From Undaria pinnatifida (taxonomy: Eukaryota; Sar; Phaeophyceae; Laminariales; Alariaceae): a stretch of 64,000 nt of DNA. Every line of letters begins with the position of its first letter. Within the stretch, counting starts at the first letter, position 1. The notes under the pieces are model-generated. The model made no database searches. It had not been told where the DNA came from and worked only from the letters and a program-made list of their open reading frames with translations. The DNA lies in assembly GCA_012845835.1 (NCBI GenBank), contig JABAKD010000005.1:1647075-1711074 (forward strand), given 5' to 3'. Below are positions 1 to 13,500 of the stretch, in pieces. Made by a program: the position numbers and the translations under genes.

Positions 1-53
1 GCAGTACGCGGTTCTACCCGAGTACGTTTCGACCGGTATTTCGTATGGGCTAT

Positions 54-91
54 TGTTAGGGTTAGAGTTAGGGTCAGGATTAGGGCTAGTT
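54..91 (+). repeat. degenerate telomere-like TTAGGG repeats
   Basis: About six units of GTTAGGG/GTTAGAG/GGATTAGGG type follow one another. This is a short, imperfect interstitial telomere-like tract, not a chromosome end, because ordinary sequence lies on both sides. Confidence 0.55.
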
Positions 92-96
92 CCAAC

Positions 97-831
97 CATG
101 GTGAAGAATACAATAATATAGGACTCCGCGTGCTCGATAACATGGGCCCACTCTATTGTTTGTGTTTTCTTCAGTGCACTTCATTTGAGGAGTTGTATGT
201 CGAAGTAAAAATATACCTACCTGGTACATAATCTCGACAATACGATGTCCAGTCCGACCCGCGATGAGAACTCTCGTGTCTTAGGCGTACATATACTGTA
301 GTCTAGTCCTATAGCATACATCATCTCTTTCTCCTACGGTAAAGAACCACACCCGAGTTTCTGATGACCTAAGTCGCATTTTTAGGAGTTTTATTCCTCA
401 CCACACAAAGTTGAGAAAATACTAAAGTTGCAACAAGATGAGCAATGCTAGGACCTCGAGGCATACAAAACATGTTACTTACAAACGCAAGGATTGCCCA
501 ACTAACACGATAATGGGTTACGGTGGCCCCTCACTGAAAAAATGAATTTAGCAAAAAGCTGCTACCCCTCTTAACGTAAGACGCGTGATATACGATGATT
601 TGATAAGACGACTGGTACGATAGATATAGAGGTGAGGTGTGTGATGATACAGCCATCCCACGGGACCACGGGTGCAGCAGATTGTAACAACTTCCCGAGC
701 TCTAAACCTGAAGAGAGCTCAATGTCTCACGCGAAATACGACCTCGAAGGCAGTCGCTCGCGTAACCCGACCAAGCTTCCATGCTCCATATAGTAAAAGC
801 AAGAAAATGTATAAATAAATCTCGTGATCAT
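97..831. other. gene-free stretch with a dispersed-repeat segment
   Basis: No coding exon is visible. Positions about 655-785 resemble 32290-32420 in the same orientation: both have a hyphenated stretch with a CCCACG..CACGGGT start, a CTCAATRTCTCAC block and a TCGCGYAACCCG block. One TACCTGGTA motif lies at 218. The remainder shows no recognisable structure. Confidence 0.4.
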
Positions 832-985
832 ATTATAAAAAATGAAAATACACTCCAGCTGTGAGATCGAAGATTTCGTCGAAACTCATCTTTGCAAGCT
901 GTGTGTGATACTCCGATCGCGCGCATTACGAGTTGTGTGTCCTCATTAAGAATATAGATAGTCCTCATTAAGGATATTACGTCGA
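832..985 (+). repeat. poly(G)-core repeat family, 5' fragment
   Basis: Contains the family's terminal block: an A-rich lead-in, then CACTCCAGCTGTGAGATCG, the ACTCATCTTTGCAAGC block and the CCGATCGCGCGCATTACG block. The copy stops after the GTGTCCTCATTAAGGATAT block, which is partly duplicated, and lacks the G-rich core seen at 7.8 kb. It borders the long triplet array. Confidence 0.7.
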
Positions 986-1059
986 CCGAGTTTGGAGTGG
1001 GGCGAAACCGGCCAGAAACATGTTCATAAACGTGGAGCCGCGATCTCGTTACCACCGTT

Positions 1060-4000
1060 ACTACTATCGTTATTTCTACTGTTGATACTACCGTTACTAC
1101 TGTCGTTACTACTGCAGTTACTACTACCGTTACTACCGTGGGCTGACTCTAACGTAACTACAGTGCCATGACTCTGCCGTTACTCCCGCGGAATGACACT
1201 TCTACTACCGTTACTCCTACCTTTACCAGTACCGTTACTACCGTTACTACCGTTACTACCGTTACTACCGTTACTACTACCGTTACTACTACCGTAACTA
1301 CCGTACCTACTGTTACTACCGTTACTACTACCGTTACTACTACTGTTACTACTACCGTTAGTGCTACTGTCACTACTGCCGTCACTCCCGTTCTTACCGT
1401 TACTACTACTGTTACGACCGTTACTACCGTTACTACGGTGACTACTGCCGTTACTACTAATGCCCGTTACTTTCGTTACCACTACCGTTACCACCGTTAC
1501 TACTGCCGGTACTACCGTTAGTACTGCCGGTACAACCGTTACTACCATTGCTACCGTTACTACTACCGTTACTACTGCCGATACAACCGTTACTACCATT
1601 GCTACCGTTACTACTACCGTTACTACTGTTACTAAACAACCGTTTCTACTACCGTTACTACTTTATCATCACAACCGTTACTACTACGGTTACTACCACT
1701 ACTACTACTGTTACTACTACCGTTGCTACCATTCCTACCAATGTTACTACGGTTACTAACGTCACCACTAGACCGTTACTACCGTAGAGTAAAACTTCTA
1801 CTATCATCACCACTACCGTTGGTACTACCTGTTCTACCGTTACGAATAGCGTTACTCTTACCCTTACTACTACCGCTACTACTACCGTTGTTTCAACCAT
1901 TACTCATACCGTTACTACTACTCTTGCTGCTAGCGTTACTAGTGCCACTAATACCGCCGTCGCTACCGTTACTACCGTTACTAGTACCGTCACTACCGTT
2001 GCTACGGTTACTTCCGTGCTGCCGCCGTTGCTACTACCGCTACTACCGCTACTATTACCGTTACTGCCGTAAGAGCCGTTATTACTACCTTTCTTCTACT
2101 TTTACTGCCGTTGCTACTACCGTTGCTACTACCCCGTTTTTACTACCGTTGCTACCGTTACTAATACTGTTATTACTACCGTTACTGCCGTAGCAGCCGT
2201 GACTACTATCGTTTCTACTACTGTTACTGCCGTTATACTACTACCGTTACTAGTCTTGTTACTACTGCCGTTACTACTACCGTTTGTACTACCAGTACTT
2301 CTACCGTTACTACTACCATTACTTCTAACGGTACTTGTACCGTTATTGCCACAGTTACTACCGTTAATACTGCCGTTACTACGTTACTACTACCGGTACA
2401 ACCGGTACAACCGTTACTACCTTTACCCCTATCGTTTCTACTGATGTTACTGCCGTAACTACTACCGTTACTACCCCGTTTCTACTGTGGGATGACTCTA
2501 TCGTTACTACCAATCGATGACTGTACGGTTACTACTACCGTTACTACTTCCGTTACTACCACCGTTGCTACCACCGTTACTACCACCGTTACTACTACCC
2601 TTACTACCGTTACTACCGTTACCCCTAGCGTTGCTACTACCGTTACTACTACCGTTACTACTATCGATACTACTAATGATACTACTGCCGTACTCCCGTT
2701 GCTACTACTGCTATTACTACCTTTACTACCTTTACTGCTACCTTTATTACTACCGTTACTACCGTTACTACCACCGTTACTACCACTGTCACTACTACCG
2801 GTAGTACTACTACCGTTACTACTACCGTTACTACTGCCGATACTACTACCAATACTACTGCCGTTACTCCAGTTACTACCGTTACTACCGTTACTACCGT
2901 TACTATCGGTACTACCGTTACTACCGTTACTAGCGTTACTACTATCGTTACTACGACCGTTTCTACCACCGTTACTACCCCAGTAATTACTACCGTTAAT
3001 ACCGTTATTACCACCTTCACTTCTACCGTTACAACTACCGTTACTACTGCCTTTACCACTAATGTTACTACGAAGGTTACTACTACTGATACTCCACCAG
3101 TACTGCCACCGTTATATCTACCGTTACTGCCGTTACTACCGTTGCTATTGTTGCCGTTACTACTACCGTTCCTGCCGTTACTACTACCGTTACTACCGTC
3201 AATACTACCGTTACTACCGTTACTACCTTTACTATCGTTACAACCGTTACTGCTACCGTTGCTACTGTTACTTCTACCGCTACTGCCGTTCTTACCGTTA
3301 CCACTGCCGTTACTGCCGTTACTACCGTTACTATCGTTACTACCATTGCTATTACCGTTACTACTGTTTCTTCTACCGTTACTACTGCCGTTACTACCGT
3401 TACTACCGTTACTCCCGTTACTACCGTTACAACTACCGTTACTACCGTTTCCACCGTTACTACTATCGTTACTACTACCGATACTACTACCGGTGCTACT
3501 GCCGTTACTACCGTAACTAGTACCGATTTTACTACCGTGACTACCGTTACTACCGTTACTACGGTTACTACCGTTCCTGACTACCCCTGTTTCTACTGCT
3601 GCTGTTACTTTCACCGTTTCTACTACCGTTACTACTACCGTTACTGCTACTGTTACTCCTACCGTTACTACTACCGTTAGTACTACCGTTACTGCCGTTG
3701 GTACTACTGAAACTACTACACCGTTACTTCTACGGTTACTACTACCGTTACTACTACCGTTACTGCTACCGTTACAATCGTCACTACTACCGTTTCTGCT
3801 CCGTTACCCGACTACCGTTTCTACAACGGTTACCATTGCCGTTACTACAGTGAGGTTACTCTAGCGTTGCTACCGTGGGATGGCTCTGCCGCTGCGTTTG
3901 TGGAATCACGTTACCGGGTCTCCCGAGGTATGACTCTGCCGTTACTACCGTGGGGTGACTCTCGTGCAACCGTTACAACTACCGTTACCGCTAACGTTAC

Positions 4001-4200
4001 TGCCGTTACTCCTGAAGTTGCTACTACCGTTACTGCTGCCGTTACTACCGTTGCTACCGTTACCACTACCGCCGTTACAATTGCTACTACCGTCACTACT
4101 ACTGTTTACTTACTACCACCGTTACTACTACCGTTACTACTACCGTTACCACCGTGGATTGACTCTACCTATGATGGGATGGCCTTAGCGTTACTACCGC
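1060..4200 (+). repeat. 3.1-kb imperfect GTTACTACC/GTTACTACTACC array
   Basis: Units of 9 and 12 bases (CCGTTACTA, CCGTTACTACTA and variants) follow one another for about 3.1 kb. Because unit length is a multiple of three, long frames open on both strands as Thr/Val, Leu/Pro, Tyr/Arg or Ser/Asn-Gly repeats; these are not genes. Short breaks carry GTGGGATGACTCT-like segments (about 1138, 2484, 3866, 3947, 4152), which may mark a higher-order unit. The array lies downstream of exon 4 of the left GDSL gene, so it is probably inside that gene's next intron. Confidence 0.9.
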
Positions 4201-4591
4201 GGGGGATGATTCGGCGGCACGTTTTCGCAATATTACCACTTTTTTCTGAATCCCATGACTTCTTGACCCAACGCACTACCTGTGTTGCGCTGTTTCGTTC
4301 CGTCTTGCACCAAGGGGGAATGATATTGCCCGTCGGATTGAACCTTGGTTTGTTTCCTAAAAGGTGTCGATTTTTCGGAGGGGTGCGACACAGAGCTCCC
4401 CAACTGGTTAGGGTCTCGGGACTCAGAAGAAAAGGTGCATGTTTATCGCATGTTTTTATCGTAGCATCTGCCGTAAACCGAAGAAAGCCGTGCGTGCTTC
4501 TTCCGTTCTTTCGTTCGGGGGGTCTTTTTCTCGCAATTGGTTAGGCCAACTATTAATTTTGCTACTGCCCGTATCGTAACACGAGTCTCAC
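4201..4591. other. probable intronic sequence, no feature seen
   Basis: This lies between the triplet array and the donor of the last visible exon of the left GDSL gene. No further exon of that gene could be recognised here; the next one is expected to encode a TLSEQITRYF-like segment. Confidence 0.35.
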
Positions 4592-7500
4592 CCCTGTTGG
4601 GTAGTCTTCTCCCTCGCCCGTGTACCCCATGCAGGTCTCGAGGGAGCGGAAGGCCTCAGAGGCGGAGGCGCCAGATGTCGCGTAGTTATACTCCTGTCCA
4701 TCGGGGCAAACACGTGAATGTTTGCATACCGGTGAGGCGAGGAAAACTGTGCATCTGGAAGACACGCAGGGAACTCTCCGTTGAGATACGAGCGACAGCT
4801 GTATACTGGTATTGCCACATGCAACATGCAACATGCAACATGTTACAACAACAAACAAGCAGCATGGTAGAGGTGTACAACCCACGGTTTTTAGTCCCGC
4901 CTTCTTCGGGAACCCTACACGGCACTCAAACGCCGCCTTGAAAAAACGTTGAGTGAAACCGGATAAGCAATCCCACGGTCTACGCAAAAAGCATGAACTT
5001 GAGCCATGATATCGGCGATAAGGAACTTGCGGTTGTCATGAGCGAAGAGGCTATGGACTAGGCGTGAAAAAGTGAATTAGGAAACACCAACAACAGCCTC
5101 CTGATTCACAAACATTTGGTGCTTCCCTAGTAGAGAAGCCAGTTGTGTTTAGAAACCCTTTGACCCCAACACTGCTACCTCTACCGCAGCACGCATACGC
5201 GGTGCAAAACCATTGGAACGTAATGAACACGCACTACCTCTCACATGCACCACGAACCAGTTGTGCTTGTGCTGCAGCGAGACTTCAAACCATTGATGAT
5301 GATGCTGTTTTCACCCTACCCCGTCGCCGCAATCTTGCCCGTGGTCATAATTGATAGGCTCTGGTACCCCTTGAGTCGAAGAATACCTTTCGTGGAGAAA
5401 AGTAAATCCAACCACTGCGCACAACCGTCCCAACTCCTATGCCTCGAGATATACGCCTAAGCCGTGCGATTGGCACCATTGTACACTGATAGCTCAGCTC
5501 TGGAGGCGACGCCAACGACGCACCTCGGGGACGCCGATAAAAGATGGCCAAACCTTGCCGTTGGTGACAGATCCAGCCGCCGGAAGATACGCCTCGAACA
5601 TTGACTGCCATAAGAAAACCAAAAGATGATCGTGGGAAGGTTGCTGTGATTGGCACTGGCACGTCTATCTGTATAACTCCGGCCATGTCGCAGGACATCA
5701 AAGTCGGCTTCAATGCTACCCCATTTGAAAACGTCCAACCCGACCGAGCAAACTACAGGGGGACCCTTGCGATTACCAACAATCGTGTTGCGTTTTATTG
5801 GAAAACATGTAGTAAAAGCAATGAAACAGAACAAAAATGTCATAATAACCCCGAAGGCTAACCATCCCACGAGCGAAAATACCTCAGAAATACATGCAAT
5901 GAAAAAGAGAAAAAAAATGATATATTGTGAGTGCTCCCACGGTTACCTTGGTGGTTGTATCCTTTGGGGCCGAGGGTGTCTCGTCATCGGTTCATTGCTT
6001 TACGTTTGGTACTTTTACGGTCATATTAGCTTTACGCCCAGGGTATAGAAGTGAAGGCCTTCGAAACCATGAGTCGACGGTACGAGGCGTACGCGATGGT
6101 TATGAAACCGTCGGGGAGTTTGTGGAGACAACAGAGGTGTTTCTTCGGAGGCGCATTAGATGGACCTCGGGAGGTTTCTACTGAATCGTATGTATGTTGT
6201 TGGTATGTACACCTGTGCTCTTCTATATTCTACTTTCTGTCTGCAGGTACCTCTCTCGTGCCGCCATCATCAGAACTCACCCGTGAACCCCCCACCCGAA
6301 CATCTAGCAGTGGATGCACGTTAACACGATGTTTCGGGTGATGCTGGATGATGGACGATGACGGATGATGATGGATGATGTTCATGATATTGAGACGCTC
6401 ACTACAGGAGTTTCACAGAAAAATATTTGAATATGTTGCACTCCTATCAATAGCGTGGAATGACTCCTCTAGCTACGGGGGACAACCATATATAGTATTT
6501 GGCGTGTTTAGAGCGGTACGCGTGTTCTAGCCGATACATGGACTACACCATTTACTTGGATACATTGTGTAGGACCCGTTTGACAGTGTTAGTAGTGAAG
6601 CTGTTGATAGTCCTCGGTGATTTCTCATTCATGCGAACAAGCTCAAGTACATGTGCGCAGATTATCTATGGCGCGTGCGACAGTGGTATTGGAAACAGCT
6701 CATAGTTCTTCTTCTCCGCCTTACGCCTCGCCCAAGAACTGAGTTAGAGAACACCAAGGTGGAGAGCGATGAAGAAAACCATGGTGCGTAGACATACAGC
6801 TAATAGTGAACATGTCAAACGCGCATATGGTACTCCATCAAATAGTCTATATCAGGACGTTCCAACAATGTTGGTAAAGAAGCCCTGCCAATCGGAAAAT
6901 ATTCTGGACATGCATTGCTAACCCTATCGTAGCACTTGTCATTCACATGCTGCGATCGCGGTTCCCTTACGCATGGTGCGGTAGAGGGGGTCGCATGACA
7001 GTGGGGCTACCCTGCTTATTCGCAACCTATAGCTTTGGTGTTATCGGCTCGAAACATGTATTGTCTGCACGGGAGGGTATTGTTTGTCACACGCTGCATC
7101 AAAAATGAAAAGGTAAAATGAGTTGTTAAGCGAGGTGCAGAGGCAATAGCGGCATTGAAAGCAGGGGTGCCTTAGATGTGGTCAGGTACGAATTATTGAT
7201 TTTATTTACCCTAACTTGATCATGTCTTACTTCCATGGGTTTTCACTCCTAAGACACTCCCGGTACGGTATTGGATTCGGTAAGACCTCTCGTCCAGGCG
7301 GTATGACCAGTACAACCCAAGTAATCCAAGTAATGAAGGGACGTCACCGGGGGGATCGCGCTTGAGGTATACTAATAGTATGATACTGGGATAGTATGAC
7401 ATAGTATGATAGTATGATAGTACGATAGTATGCTAGCATGATAGTATGCTGGTATGATAGTATAATAGTATTTTAGCATGGTGTAGTATGATGGTATGAT

Positions 7501-10500
7501 AGTATGATTAGTCTATTATGTTATTATTAAAAAAATTAAAATACACTCCAGCTGTGAGATCGAAGATTTCGTCGAAACTCATCTTTGTAAGCTGTGTGTG
7601 ATACTCCGATCGCGCGCATTACGAGTTGTGTGTCCTCATTAAGGATATAGGTCGGCGACTCCCCTTACAACTACAGTGTAGCTATCAGGGTCAACAGGAT
7701 GATTTTAATCAGTCTGTGCGCGGAAACTATAAAACCCGTTTCTGAGGGGGACAAAATCTGACAGCTGTGAAGGGAAAGGGGGGCCTGGTTTCGATCAAAA
7801 GCGAGCGGGTTTGGAGGGGGGCGGGGGGGGGGGGGGGGGGGGGGGGGCAGCTCAATATGTGCCTGGGAACTATACATTATTTTGAGGGGATAAATGTGAC
7901 ATTTTTGGAAATACTACATCAGTTTATCATGTATATCCTGGGTAATTCGTACAATCAGTGAGTAAAGAGAGGGTGGAGTGTTCGAGGGGGTGGGGTTGGG
8001 ATGGGTTGGGGGGGGAGGGTGGGGGGTGGGGGCCGGGGGGGGGGGCGGGGGGGGGGGAACGGCTTTAGGTGAGGGGTTTGTTATACGTGTGTTATTATAT
8101 AGTATGATTGTATGATAGTTGTACGGTCGTATGATAGTAAGATAGCATAGACTGATAGGATAAAAGTATGAGAGCATGAGAGTATGATAGTACGATAGTA
8201 TTATATGATATGATATGATATGATGTTATATGATATTGTATGGTATGGTATGGTATGGTATGGTATGATATGATATTATATGATATGGTATGATACGATA
8301 TGATGTGATATGTGTTGATATGATATGATATGATATGATATTAGAATATACTATAAAAAATATTATACGCTCCAGCTGTGAGATCGAATACTTTACATTG
8401 TATTATACGATATGACATGATGATAGTATGATAGTGAAAAAGGAGGCTTGATACTACATTGATAAGAGTATTATACTGCAATACCTTACCCTTCCTTGTT
8501 TACTTCTACGGTATAATGTACCGATGAGTAGAGTGCGCACATTTGCACCTGTCTGTATACTTGTTCGACACCGACGTGAAAATGCCGACGTGCACGTCGA
8601 TCGCGTGCATCGCTGTCGGGCTCTTCAAACGAGCTCGTCAATCCACCGGAGGGAACAAAGGGGCGTCTTCATGTATCTGACAATCCAATAGCACAGCATT
8701 TTGTCGGTCAATCGTTTAGCAGAGATACGCATAATCTAAGCGCTGAGCGTGCAACAATTTCTAGCCAGCCGCTACCTGCACGTGTTCCTTAGGAGCGCAA
8801 GTACGTCAAATCCTACATCGCTACTGAATCCTTCATCGTTACATCGCTGTCCAGCATCACTTGCATCATTGTCGGCTTCTTGCTACAGGTACTTCGCGGG
8901 GAACGGCCAGTGACGTCGGTGTGTCTTGAACAAAGGAATAATGTAGGGACCGCCTCTCTTGTGGACGACACTCCCTAAAGACCATACTACGACCCTATCA
9001 CCTCCACACTGATATTGTGGAGATGGCGGCGCATCGGTGTTTCAGATACCGCGTAAGCACTGAGCTAGTGACCAGCATGGATCCGTTGGCCTCGAAGGAG
9101 GCTTATATTATAGCCGAAAGGGCACCTCCCCATTTTCACTGACTCTCTGTATATGAGTTGAGGCCATTTGCACTGGTTCCTATCGGCCTCAATCCAGAAC
9201 TGAACTTAAACATTTCATGTAATACGATGTCTAGTCTATAGGTGGCGCTGCGCAACAGCTAGACGGTGGCGGTGGACATCGCGAAAGGGAAAAACACCCT
9301 AAAGGCGAACGAAGCGCGCTACAATAGAGGCGCGCCACTTCTTTTTTCTGAGGTGTTCCTCAGATTAAGATCTCCCAAACTGTGATTTGGAAAACAATCA
9401 AACAGTTACCGGACATGCAAAAATCCCATGGCCTACGAGTAGGTGCACAACGAGAGTCAAGAAAAAATAAAAAACAATTTCCGAGGATTTTGGGTTAATA
9501 AGGAGCCCAGTCATTCAGAAAACAAAATAGGAAAAATAAGGTATATACCTCCTATCATTGTAGCACGCTTTGAACGAGGACTCGCATGATGGCGAGTGCC
9601 TCTCAGGCGCGATGAAAAAATAACACCGCTATCGAAAGTGACAACTGTTGTAGTACAATATTCTACCGCACAGCATATACAGAGTTGATGATGCTGCTGC
9701 ACGTGCACCAGCACAGAAAAGGTGCGCCATATATTCCTTCCCAGGGTGTTTGTTTGAGGAACTCCATGGTTTGCCTTTTGGGCGGCTAGCGGCTTGAGGA
9801 GCTATTTCCCCTCCTAGCAAGGCAAAAACTGATTTAGCAGTGAACAGATGAGTTCAACCACTGTGATGAACAAACAATCCCGTGGCCTTCTTCATATTAT
9901 ACAGAAAAATCATATCAGGTGTACGGCGGAGGCATCTGGGACCTTGGATATATTCAACCGGTCGTAACTCCATCAACGCACGTATGTATCTATTTTTTCA
10001 TTTTCTTTTTCCAACAATGATTTGTACATACTAGATTCACCACAGGAACTCCTCAAACAAACATCATACCTGGTGTGAATTTGAGTAGTTCCTGGGGGAT
10101 ATGGAGTTTCATACAGATTTTTCAACGCTCTTGGCCCCGGGGAGGGGATGACTAATCGGTTTAATGTTTCCCCGCGTGCGCACGAAAGGAAGCCGCGCGG
10201 GTTGACGCGATAGCTTTCATAAACAAGCGTCAATGCCAGCCTTAGAGGCGAAATAGGTACGTATACATTTTGGCATGTTTCCCGCCCCGTTGCCACCGAA
10301 AACACCATATAATTTTGTTGGTATCCTGCACACTGCAAGCTAAACATGATATGGCCTCCGTCTAATCAACGCCGCCCAGATTGTTTGCGATGGTATATGC
10401 ATCACGACGTCGAATATGTGTACCCATACCTCGATGTCTAATGTTTGGTTCCGTACACATACGGTAGACATTGAATATGATGTTCCTGGTGGTACACTGT

Positions 10501-13500
10501 GCGGCCTGCGGTGCCACTCGTACCTTTCCCTCTCCGCCACTGCTGCAGGCCCCCTGTTGCTTCATGCATGTACCTTGTTGTGGTGTAGTTAGCCATTTTC
10601 CACGATTTTTTGCACCACTTCTTCTAGACTCCGTCGGACATCGGCCTCTTCGTAGCCCTTAGGAACGTTGTGCGGCAAGGGATGTATTATGTACGTGCAG
10701 TGCTTGCGGGCACACGCCTTCGACCTGCCCACAACAAGATTAATCTGGTTGATCTCGCGGTGGAACTTGGGAAGCGTGATTGCCTCCCGCCCGCAGCGTA
10801 TGCCTAGGAATACTAGACTGGGGCCCAGGTTTTTGAAGTCCAACTGCGCTCTCAACACAGCTACCATGTTCGGTGCTAGGTTAGGGTTCTTGTCACTCCT
10901 CGTGCTCCCAGTCTCAGTCGCCCCTGGGACCACAAGCCCCCTTTTAAACAGGATTGGCCTTCCTCGCATATTCTTTGTTGACAGTCTCTCGTGAGAGCTT
11001 GTTTTGAGTAGAAACAGCTATTCATCTGCGCCTAGCATCACCGAAGTGGGGCAAGTGCCTTCTCTTGTGGACAGCCTGCCAGGTATAAGCGAATCTCTCC
11101 TCTGCTGCCCAATCTCGTCTCGTCTTGCTGCGTGGATACTGGATATACATTTGCTCCTCCAGCCTCCAGTGGAACCCTGGGCCATCATGGTATATGCCGT
11201 TACCCGTACTTGGTACGTGTTCTCAGCCTTCATTTGGGGCGCGCTGACAAGCCAACGAGTGCCCCGCGAGACCAACGCTTCGTTGATACTCTCTTCACCT
11301 AGTGGTCTCAGTCTTAACGGCTCCAAGACCTCGAATCGAACGCTGGGTTCCTCAGCCTGCGCTGCTTGACGTGGTGAAGTGTGGTTTACATTTTCGAAAC
11401 AAAAAATGTTGTGTTTTTTTAGGCCGGTTCATACAGGGGATGGAGACCATTCCGGTACCACCATCAAAACACTTGTGCTACACGTAGCTTTCCAAACCTT
11501 TTGTTAGCTGTCACTCGAACCACCGTAGTTGATAAAGATTCGTTATTTGTGTGGTGACTTGTGTGCAATGATGTACTTTATTTTTCGTTGATGATGCCAG
11601 CACGCTTACTATGTTGTGCTTCACCGTGCTGTCCTGCTCTTCAAAATGGGCTCGTTCAAAAGCCTCCTGTGGAGAGCTTTCCGAGGTATATCTGAGATAC
11701 GTTAAAAACTCAAGCTCTAGTTGTAGAAACTTGACCACAACCACGAAAAACCTCCCACAATCGGGTCCCAGATGCTGTCACTACCACTGCACGTAACAGT
11801 CCTGGAAGGCATTCCGGCCAATTAGGGTCTCAAGGGATTCCCCGTGATGCCACATGGCCGTGATGCCACATGGCCGTGATAACAACTGCTACGGTACAGG
11901 TTGCCCCCGTTTTCTTTACTCGAGGGACCACGGCTACGTGGGCGGGGTGTACCCAACCTTGCTTCACTGCCCTGCTTCAGCCACCCGTGCACGAGAGTGA
12001 CCCAGTTCCTCACTGAAACTCAATATTTGGGCGATACGTCACGTGGAGCGCAAAGCTAACTATTCCAAATAACGGATTCATATCGCGAAATTGAAATGGT
12101 ACGAAGGCGAAAGACCGCAAAGTAACGGGGGGGGGTTACTCGCGCAAGTGACTCCGAGCCATTCCAACACGCAAACATCACGACAGCGACCCCCCTAACC
12201 TAGCCTCTTGTTTGAGACTCCCCACTGTAGGAGCCCAAGCCTATACCTCATCCGGTAGAGGGCGTTTTGCTAAAAACCCTTGTTAACCCGACTAATGGTC
12301 CCATGACCTAGGTAACACACCACGAACGGTCATTTTAAAAAGAGACGAATATGGTATTCCGACGATATAAGATGCATCCTCCTCGAGGATCCTTGTCTGT
12401 CCGAACCATTTTGGTCACGAAGAGGCAACCCCTCCCGCAGCAAGGACCCACTTGAATATGCATATACGAAGTACATGTACATTGTGTATGATACGACGTC
12501 GACGAGAAGTCACAGGTTGTGCCTAAACCCCGCGCGTCACTGCGGGATACCGCAATAGCCCCGGTCGCTGCTATCCTCTGGTGGTTATAGCCTCAAAACC
12601 TGCTAATTAGAGTAAGACCTACTAATATGGAAAATTTTGAGCGATTATTTCTGGCAATTATTTTTGTAGTTTTGAGGCTCCAGAAATAACTGCATCAGAA
12701 ATAAGGGGCGTCCATTATGGCTTCTGATTTTTGGAAATGGTTTTGTTTTGAATTGGTAGGTCTTGTTTTGCCGTTTGCCTTTATTTTTGAAATCTGGCAC
12801 GTACACTGTCGCCGGCGACGATTGGTCACCAACGCCTCTGCTGCTGTCTCTTCTGCTGCGCTGCTGCTGTGGCGCTGGTGTGGTGTGCCTGTGGTGGTTT
12901 CGATGGTGGTGGTGCTGCTGCTGTCGCGTTTGTGTGAGGATGAAGCTCTGTCTCGCACACAACAAGCGCAGTATGCTGTCATCGGTGTGTTTGTGATTCT
13001 TTGTTGTGGGTGATGCGTGACGTGTACAGCAGACAAGTATCATACCAGGTACAGTATAAGCAGTGGTGACATGTGATACTTGGTACGAGGTAGTATCCAA
13101 AAGTCAAATAATCCCAGTTCTGAGAGGTTGGAAGAGCTGTTATTTCTGGGCTCAGAAATCACCAGATCCGCTGATTTCTGGCCTCGATTATTATTTCTGA
13201 ACCCAGAAATAACGATGATTTCTGGTCCCATAGTGGAAGGTTTTTATTTTTGGCGTCGGAGATCCCGGTTAAAGAGAGAAATAATCGATGAAAATATTCG
13301 CCAAAATAGTAGGTCTAAGGTCGAGGCCACGGTTTTAGACTTGCTACGGGATTTATTGTTTCGAACTAAAATTTACTGCAGGTAGCGCCTAGCATGTGTA
13401 TGCCATATTTTATGCGTGTTGACGAAGGAAAACAACAGTGGTGTATGTATCCATTTCGCGATCAAAACGGAGGTACGCACAAAATAGCGTGGTGGGGAGG

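Noticed and set aside
54-91. Chromosome end
   Set aside because: The telomere-like units are few, imperfect and flanked by ordinary sequence on both sides.
2682-3614. 310-codon minus-strand Ser/Asn-Gly and Val-rich frame
   Set aside because: It is a translation of the GTTACTACC array; equally long frames exist on the other strand.
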